NCBI GenBank assembly: GCA_900555665.1
Contig: USLX01000088.1
Coordinates: forward strand, 1 to 6,101
Source: an uncultured Eubacteriales bacterium
GTDB taxonomy: Bacteria; Bacillota; Clostridia; Oscillospirales; Oscillospiraceae
Length of the DNA: 6,101 nucleotides
Direction: 5' to 3'
Of the stretch, positions 1 through 3,478 are shown piece by piece. The notes beneath the pieces are model-generated. The model had not been told where the DNA came from and ran no database searches. It saw only the letters and a list, made by a program, of their open reading frames with translations. Position 1 is the first letter of the stretch, and each line of letters starts with the position of its first letter. Both the position numbers and the translations under genes were made by a program.

Positions 1-64
1 TGTCGGGGTGCTATGCGCCCCGAGCGAGCCTCGTCACCCGCTCCAAAAATAAAGGCATGACGAA
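1..64. repeat. Direct repeat, copy 1 (partial unit at window edge)
   Basis: This segment recurs at 165-228 with a period of 164 bases. The only difference is C at 56 versus T at 220. It contains a small hairpin (4-11 with 15-22, loop TAT), a stretch ending ACCCGCTCCA (36-45) that resembles the 3' end of a bacterial tRNA-Gly, and the 5' arm of the following terminator. Because copy 2 is the 3' end of a longer foldable unit (89-206), copy 1 is probably the 3' end of an identical unit that starts upstream of the window. The antisense strand encodes an open frame through both copies, but it reads through hairpins and shows no gene-like features. Confidence 0.9.
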
Positions 65-83
65 AGTCATGCCTTTATTTTTT
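45..83 (+). terminator. Strong intrinsic terminator with GAAA tetraloop
   Basis: A perfect 17-bp stem (45-61 with 66-82) is closed by the GNRA loop GAAA (62-65). Its 3' arm ends in a T-rich run. The A-rich 5' side makes it usable in both directions. The GNRA loop exists only on the plus strand, which favours plus-strand use. It directly follows the CCA-like end of repeat copy 1, the layout expected for a small RNA followed by its terminator. Confidence 0.75.
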
Positions 84-88
84 GGTTC

Positions 89-206
89 AGCGGGTAGAGG
101 GTCGAACAGGGCATTTGCGAAGCAAAAGCGAGGCCCCGGTGGGGCCTCGCGGTGCCCGCGTGCGTGTCGGGGTGCTATGCGCCCCGAGCGAGCCTCGTCA
201 CCCGCT
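89..206 (+). ncRNA. Candidate structured RNA element with tRNA-Gly-like ends
   Basis: Hand folding gives a closed multi-branched structure. P1 is built of 89-95 with 200-206, 97-100 with 193-196 and 102-104 with 189-191, separated by small internal loops. Inside it lies a three-way junction closed by 109-113 with 153-157, holding hairpins 114-118/122-126 (loop GAA) and 128-137/141-150 (a perfect 10-bp GC-rich stem, loop GGT). A further hairpin is 168-175/179-186 (loop TAT, one G-U pair). The outer GCGGGT (90-95) / ACCCGC (200-205) stem followed by T206 and CCA (207-209) mimics the acceptor stem, discriminator and tail of tRNA-Gly. There is no normal anticodon arm or T loop, so it is not a working tRNA. 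It could be a transcribed small RNA, a tRNA-derived relic or a miniature mobile element. I do not recognise the family. Confidence 0.45.
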
Positions 207-228
207 CCAAAAATAAAGGTATGACGAA
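165..228. repeat. Direct repeat, copy 2
   Basis: It matches 1-64 at 63 of 64 positions. It forms the 3' half of the foldable element at 89-206 plus the 5' arm of a terminator. The match stops at 228, so this copy lacks the complementary 3' terminator arm that copy 1 has at 66-82. The C-to-T change at 220 also lies within the would-be stem. Transcripts passing copy 2 would therefore first meet a terminator at 272-310. Confidence 0.9.
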
Positions 229-271
229 TGGCGAACACGCATAAGGACAACAACAAAATACCGCGCAGAGC

Positions 272-310
272 AAGAGAAGTCCTTCCGGGAAACCGGAAGG
301 ACTTCTCTTT
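272..310 (+). terminator. Strong intrinsic terminator with GAAA tetraloop
   Basis: A perfect 17-bp stem (272-288 with 293-309) encloses the GNRA loop GAAA (289-292). The 3' arm ends in CTCTTTT. No plus-strand protein gene precedes it within the window, so it presumably ends transcripts from the repeat/RNA region or from a gene further upstream. It has the same stem length and loop as the terminator at 45-83 but an unrelated stem sequence. The following 311-423 holds no gene that I can see. Confidence 0.85.
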
Positions 311-393
311 TGCCCAAAAGTCTGCTGGTTTACGCTTTGGAGCCCTGCAATAAAAATGCGAATTGCATTCAGGCTTCAGCGCTGGTGTGCTGC

Positions 394-429
394 TTGAGTC
401 ATCATCTGAGGTTGAGAATGCAGTATAAT
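394..429 (+). promoter_or_regulatory. Possible promoter of the recombinase gene
   Basis: A perfect -10 hexamer TATAAT lies at 424-429, 28 bases before the ribosome binding site. The -35 is poor: TTGAGT at 394-399 is 24 bases away, too far, and nothing close to TTGACA sits at the ideal distance. This is a weak or activator-dependent promoter at best. Confidence 0.3.
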
Positions 430-469
430 GACCTTCTGAATCAAAGAACGATTTGCAGGAGGGACTGCC

Positions 470-1318
470 ATGAACGAGAGAAAATTATCTGCATCCATAC
501 TCGTGGCCTACGACCGCTGGCTGCGGCAGGAGGAGCGAGCCGATGCTACACGGGAAAAATATCTGCGCAGCATCCGAGCCTTCGCCGCGTGGCTGGGCGG
601 CGCGGCGGTCACGAAGGATGCCGTGACGGAATGGAAATCACAGCTGGTCAAACGGCATCAGGCCCCGTCTACCGTCAACACCGCGCTTGCCGCGCTGAAC
701 GGCCTGTTCCGCTTCCTCGGCTGGGAGGACTGCCGCGCAAAATTTCTGAAAGTCCAGCGTCGCATCTTCCGCGCACCGGAGCGCGAGCTGACGCGCGCGG
801 AGTACGCCCGCCTGCTCGCCGCCGCAAAAAATTCCGGCGATGCGCGGCTCGCACTGCTGATGGAGAGCATCTGCGCGACCGGTATCCGCGTCAGCGAGGT
901 GAAGTTTCTCACCGTGGAAGCCGCACGATGCGGCCACGCCGAAGTCTCGCTCAAGGGCAAGATCCGCACCATTCTGTTGCCCGCGAAGCTCTGCCGCAAG
1001 CTGCTGAAATACGCCAAAAAGCAAAAAATCGCCCGCGGCGAGATCTTTCTCACCACGGGCGGAAAAGGCATGGACAGGCGGCAGATCTGGTCTGCCATGA
1101 AGCGGCTGTGCCGCAAGGCGGGCGTTGCGCCGTCGAAGGTGTTTCCGCACAATCTGCGGCATCTGTTCGCAACGGCGTACCACCGCGTGTATCACGATAG
1201 GGGGATATACAAAGGGGGGTGTTCCATGAAAAAGGTCTGCGTTTCCATGTTTCTGATCACACTGCGGCTGGCAGCCATTGTGCCAGCCAGCGCCGCTGGG
1301 ACGCTGCATACACCCTAG
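470..1318 (+). CDS. Tyrosine recombinase/integrase, C-terminally truncated and fused to foreign sequence
   Basis: The product (282 residues) belongs to the phage-integrase/XerC-XerD family, which cuts and rejoins DNA through a tyrosine nucleophile. Residues 9-85 form the SAM-like core-binding domain. The catalytic domain follows from about 106, with the first Arg at R140 (TGIRVSE), the beta-hairpin Lys at K162 or K164 (LKGKIR) and the HxxR box at H227-R230 (PHNLRH). The family then needs an LGH-type box with a third His/Trp and the Tyr nucleophile in a TTxxY segment. Both are absent. After about residue 242 the reading runs into an unrelated RBS and signal peptide (residues 253-282). Complete relatives are about 290-300 residues, so roughly 50-60 residues were replaced and strand cleavage is probably lost. 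Start choice: AGGAGGG at 457-463, six bases before ATG. The -10-like TATAAT at 424-429 lies upstream. Family assignment is firm; inactivity is inferred. Confidence 0.85.
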   Translation: MNERKLSASILVAYDRWLRQEERADATREKYLRSIRAFAAWLGGAAVTKDAVTEWKSQLVKRHQAPSTVNTALAALNGLFRFLGWEDCRAKFLKVQRRIFRAPERELTRAEYARLLAAAKNSGDARLALLMESICATGIRVSEVKFLTVEAARCGHAEVSLKGKIRTILLPAKLCRKLLKYAKKQKIARGEIFLTTGGKGMDRRQIWSAMKRLCRKAGVAPSKVFPHNLRHLFATAYHRVYHDRGIYKGGCSMKKVCVSMFLITLRLAAIVPASAAGTLHTP

Positions 1319-1610
1319 CCGGATATCCGGACGGGACGACCCAGCCGGAGACGGCGGAGATTCGCGTTGCCGCGGAAACGACTGGGTGAGGGGCTTCGAC
1401 GGGGAGACGTTCGACGCGGACCGTCCGCTGCGCTGCGCGGAGCTGGCGGTGATTTTGAACGGACTGTTGGGGCGGACGCCGTCGTCGCTCGACGATCTTC
1501 AGCTTGGAATGCCGATTTTTGACGACAACCGCGACGCGCGGGCATGGTATTTTCTGCCAATTCAGGAGGCGGCCGTGGCCCACACCACCGCCGAGACCGG
1601 GGGCGCATGA
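1226..1610 (+). pseudogene. Decayed SLH-domain (S-layer homology) secreted protein
   Basis: The remnant spans three frames. It starts at ATG 1226 behind AAAGGGGGG (1211-1219) and encodes a signal-peptide-like stretch, MKKVCVSMFLITLRLAAIVP followed by ASAA, which stops at 1318. A second frame (1306-1389) carries AGYPDGTTQPETAEIRVAAE, typical of one SLH repeat (GYPDGTF-P---ITRAE). A third frame (about 1377-1610) carries WVRGFDGETFDADRPLRCAE, then LAVILNGLLGR and AWYFLPIQEA, typical of another SLH repeat and the tail that often follows it. The two repeat pieces lie closer than the usual 55-60 residue spacing, so deletions accompany the frameshifts. Intact SLH proteins are secreted and attach to cell-wall polymers. 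This one shares its first 93 bases with the end of the recombinase frame. Sequencing indels are an alternative for the shifts, but not for the shortened spacing. Confidence 0.7.
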
Positions 1611-1718
1611 ACGCTGGGCGGGGCTGGGTTGAAGGGTGCGCAGGGCACCGATTGCACAAAGATGCGGTGCGGAGAGGGCGCGTGGTTTTGTGAAAATGTC
1701 GAATCTTGGACTGTGTGC

Positions 1719-1747
1719 TTGACAAGCGACGGGAATCGTGCTTTAAT
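1719..1747 (+). promoter_or_regulatory. Sigma-A promoter of the T-box operon
   Basis: A perfect -35 TTGACA (1719-1724), a 17-base spacer and a near-consensus -10 TTTAAT (1742-1747) predict a start near 1754. That is just ahead of the first T-box structural element at 1774. The intergenic stretch before it (1611-1718) shows no gene or strong hairpin. Confidence 0.8.
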
Positions 1748-1753
1748 GACAAC

Positions 1754-2033
1754 AAGCATTGATAACCACGAAATACGATGACGGAATTATGGCCCTGTTA
1801 GAGCGTCTCAGAGAACCGACGGCTGGTGTGAGTCGGTACCGAAGACAGCGGTCAGTCTGCTTCCCGAGTAGGCTCTGCGAACGGCGACAAGTAGCATGGC
1901 CCGTCTGGCCCCGTTAGCGGCTATGGGCTTATTGGAGTCCGAGAGCGATCTTCTGCCGCGAGACGGAGGATAAGCAGGGTGGTACCGCGAAAGAATTTTC
2001 GTCCCTGAAACCGAGAGGTTTCAGGGATTTTTT
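1754..2033 (+). promoter_or_regulatory. T-box riboswitch leader, probable leucine specificity (specifier CTG)
   Basis: The diagnostic T-box AGCAGGGTGGTACCGCG lies at 1973-1989, and the Stem I motif CAGAGA...GGCTGGTGTGA at 1809-1831. My hand fold of Stem I: 1774-1776 with 1868-1870, a kink-turn formed by GATGA (1777-1781) and CGA (1865-1867), 1783-1786 with 1861-1864, then a specifier loop. Above the loop 1791-1798 pairs with 1845-1853 (one bulge), and the apical stem is 1815-1820 with 1832-1837. The right side of the specifier loop is AGT-CTG-C (1854-1860), which places CTG (1857-1859, leucine) in the specifier position. The UGGU bulge (1980-1983) matches a tRNA with discriminator A, as tRNA-Leu has. 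Uncharged tRNA would stabilise the antiterminator (1975-1979 with 2003-2007), which competes with the terminator, so genes switch on when leucyl-tRNA is scarce. The class is certain; specificity is likely. The base after the specifier is C rather than the usual A. Confidence 0.93.
2003..2033 (+). terminator. T-box-controlled intrinsic terminator
   Basis: A perfect 10-bp stem (2003-2012 with 2017-2026) with loop GAGA is followed by six T residues (2028-2033). The 5' arm CCCTG is also the partner of the T-box antiterminator strand CAGGG (1975-1979), so the two structures exclude each other. This is the off state of the operon. Confidence 0.92.
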
Positions 2034-2051
2034 GCATCTTAGGAGGACGAT

Positions 2052-3464
2052 ATGAAACAGATTTCCATCACTGACGTCACGATTAAACAGGCCGGGAAAG
2101 CCGCAGGCTACAGCCTGAGCTTCCGCGAAAAAATCGAGTTGGCCAAACTGCTTGACAAGCTTGGCGCAAATGTGATCGAGCTGCCGCCGCTCGCCAATCA
2201 GAAGATCGACAGCCTGCTCATCAAGTCCATCGCATCCGCCGTGCAGCAGAGTGCTGTCGCCGTGCCGGTCGGACTGTGCGCGGAGGGCGTTGCACCGGTC
2301 TGGGCCGCGCTGTGCGAAGCAAAGCAGCCGCGGCTTCAGGTGGCCGCGCCGGTAAGCGCGGTACAGATGGAATATTTGGCGGGCAAGAAGCCGGCGGCGA
2401 TGCTGGAGGCGATCACCGGGATGGTCGCGGCCTGCAAGGCGGTCTGCACCGACGTGGAATTTTTGGCGGACGACGCGACGCGCGCCGACCCGGCGTTTCT
2501 CTATGAGACGATTCGGGCCGCGATTGCGGCGGGCGCGACGGTTGTGACCGTATGCGACACGGCAGGGGCGATGATGCCGGACGAATTTGCGGCATTCCTC
2601 AGCGCGATTTACCGGAATGTGCCGGAGATCGGCACTGTGACGCTCGGCGTAAGCTGCGCAAACACGCTGGCCATGGCCGATGCCTGCGCGATGGCCGCGA
2701 TCAGCGAGGGCGCAGGCGAAGTGAAGGCCGCGGCGTACCGCGTGTCGACGGTCAGCACAGGCAACCTGGCGAAGCTGTTTGCCGCGAAGGGATCGGAATT
2801 CGGCATTGGCAGCACGTTGGCCATAACGCAGATGCACCGCCTGCTCGACCAGGTCACATGGATGTGCCAGACCGGGCGGAGCAAGACCTCGCCGTTTGAC
2901 AACGGCGTGCAGACCGGAGCCGACACGTTCCTCACGGTGCACGACAACCGCGAGGCCGTGATGCAGGCGGCGGCGAATCTGGGCTATGACCTCTCGGAGG
3001 AGGACGGCACGAAGGTCTATGAGGCGTTCGCGCGAATCGCAGCCCGGAAGGAGACCGTTGGCCAGAAGGAACTGGACGCAATCATCGCGTCAGCCGCGAT
3101 GCAGGTGCCGCCGACGTACCGGCTCGACGCCTACGTTATCACAACCGGCAATACAATCAGCGCGACGGCACACATGAAGCTGACGAAAAACGGTGCGCCG
3201 ATGGAGGGCGTGAGCCTGGGCGACGGGCCGATCGACGCGGCGTTCCTCGCTGTGGAGCAGATCACCGGCTGCCATTATGAGCTGGACGATTTCCAGATTC
3301 AGGCCGTGACCGAGGGGCGTGAGGCCATGGGTGAATCGGTGGTGAAGCTGCGCAGCAACGGCAAGCTTTACTCCGGCCGTGGCATTTCGACCGACATTGT
3401 CGGCGCGGCCATCCACGCGTACATCAGTGCGCTGAATAAGATCGTCTACGAAGAAGAAATCTGA
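2052..3464 (+). CDS. LeuA-like protein (2-isopropylmalate synthase fold) with catalytic residues lost and leucine-binding domain retained
   Basis: The 470-residue product follows the LeuA plan: DRE-TIM HMGL-like barrel (about 1-270), linker subdomain (about 300-350, LGYDLSEEDG) and a LeuA regulatory dimer domain (356-464, with GDGPIDAAF, AVTEGREAMGE and SGRGISTDIV). Real LeuA condenses acetyl-CoA with 2-oxoisovalerate. Here DTTLRDGEQ is replaced by DVTIKQAGK (8-16), so the metal-binding Asp becomes Q13 and the catalytic Arg becomes K12. HxHND is replaced by SCANT (201-205), losing both metal-binding His. GERAGN becomes STVSTGN (232-238), keeping only the Asn. Other barrel motifs survive: FLADDATRADP (137-147) and CDTAGAMMP (168-176). 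It is therefore probably a pseudoenzyme, leucine sensor or enzyme with altered chemistry, not a leucine biosynthesis enzyme. Start: AGGAGGA at 2041-2047 before ATG, directly behind the T-box terminator. First gene of an operon with the acyl-CoA ligase fusion 14 bases downstream. A search-based annotation may call it a 2-isopropylmalate synthase or a regulatory-domain protein. Confidence 0.88.
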   Translation: MKQISITDVTIKQAGKAAGYSLSFREKIELAKLLDKLGANVIELPPLANQKIDSLLIKSIASAVQQSAVAVPVGLCAEGVAPVWAALCEAKQPRLQVAAPVSAVQMEYLAGKKPAAMLEAITGMVAACKAVCTDVEFLADDATRADPAFLYETIRAAIAAGATVVTVCDTAGAMMPDEFAAFLSAIYRNVPEIGTVTLGVSCANTLAMADACAMAAISEGAGEVKAAAYRVSTVSTGNLAKLFAAKGSEFGIGSTLAITQMHRLLDQVTWMCQTGRSKTSPFDNGVQTGADTFLTVHDNREAVMQAAANLGYDLSEEDGTKVYEAFARIAARKETVGQKELDAIIASAAMQVPPTYRLDAYVITTGNTISATAHMKLTKNGAPMEGVSLGDGPIDAAFLAVEQITGCHYELDDFQIQAVTEGREAMGESVVKLRSNGKLYSGRGISTDIVGAAIHAYISALNKIVYEEEI

Positions 3465-3478
3465 AAGGAGCGCACACC

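Noticed and set aside
89..209. Functional tRNA-Gly gene
   Set aside because: Acceptor-like ends and CCA are present, but the length (about 120 bases), missing anticodon arm and missing TTC of the T loop rule out a normal tRNA.
11..256. Antisense open frame through the repeat region (81 residues, FGAGDEAR motif)
   Set aside because: It reads through hairpins and both repeat copies. GAGDEAR-type peptides are what antisense reading of tRNA-like 3' ends gives. No convincing ribosome binding site or domain.
1..310. CRISPR array
   Set aside because: Only two repeat copies, 64 bases long with a 164-base period and internal hairpins. No short regular repeats or spacers, and no cas genes.
355..369. 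Short dyad AATGC-GAATT-GCATT upstream of the recombinase
   Set aside because: Only five-base arms and over 50 bases from the -10. Such dyads occur by chance and no matching second site is seen.
310..1200. Long alternative plus-strand frame (296 residues) overlapping the recombinase
   Set aside because: Arg/Ala/Gly-rich shadow of the recombinase frame in high-GC DNA. It starts inside a terminator and has no recognisable domain.
1929..2942. Long antisense frame (337 residues) opposite the LeuA-like gene
   Set aside because: His/Arg-rich translation typical of the opposite strand of a GC-rich gene. It would end inside the T-box leader.
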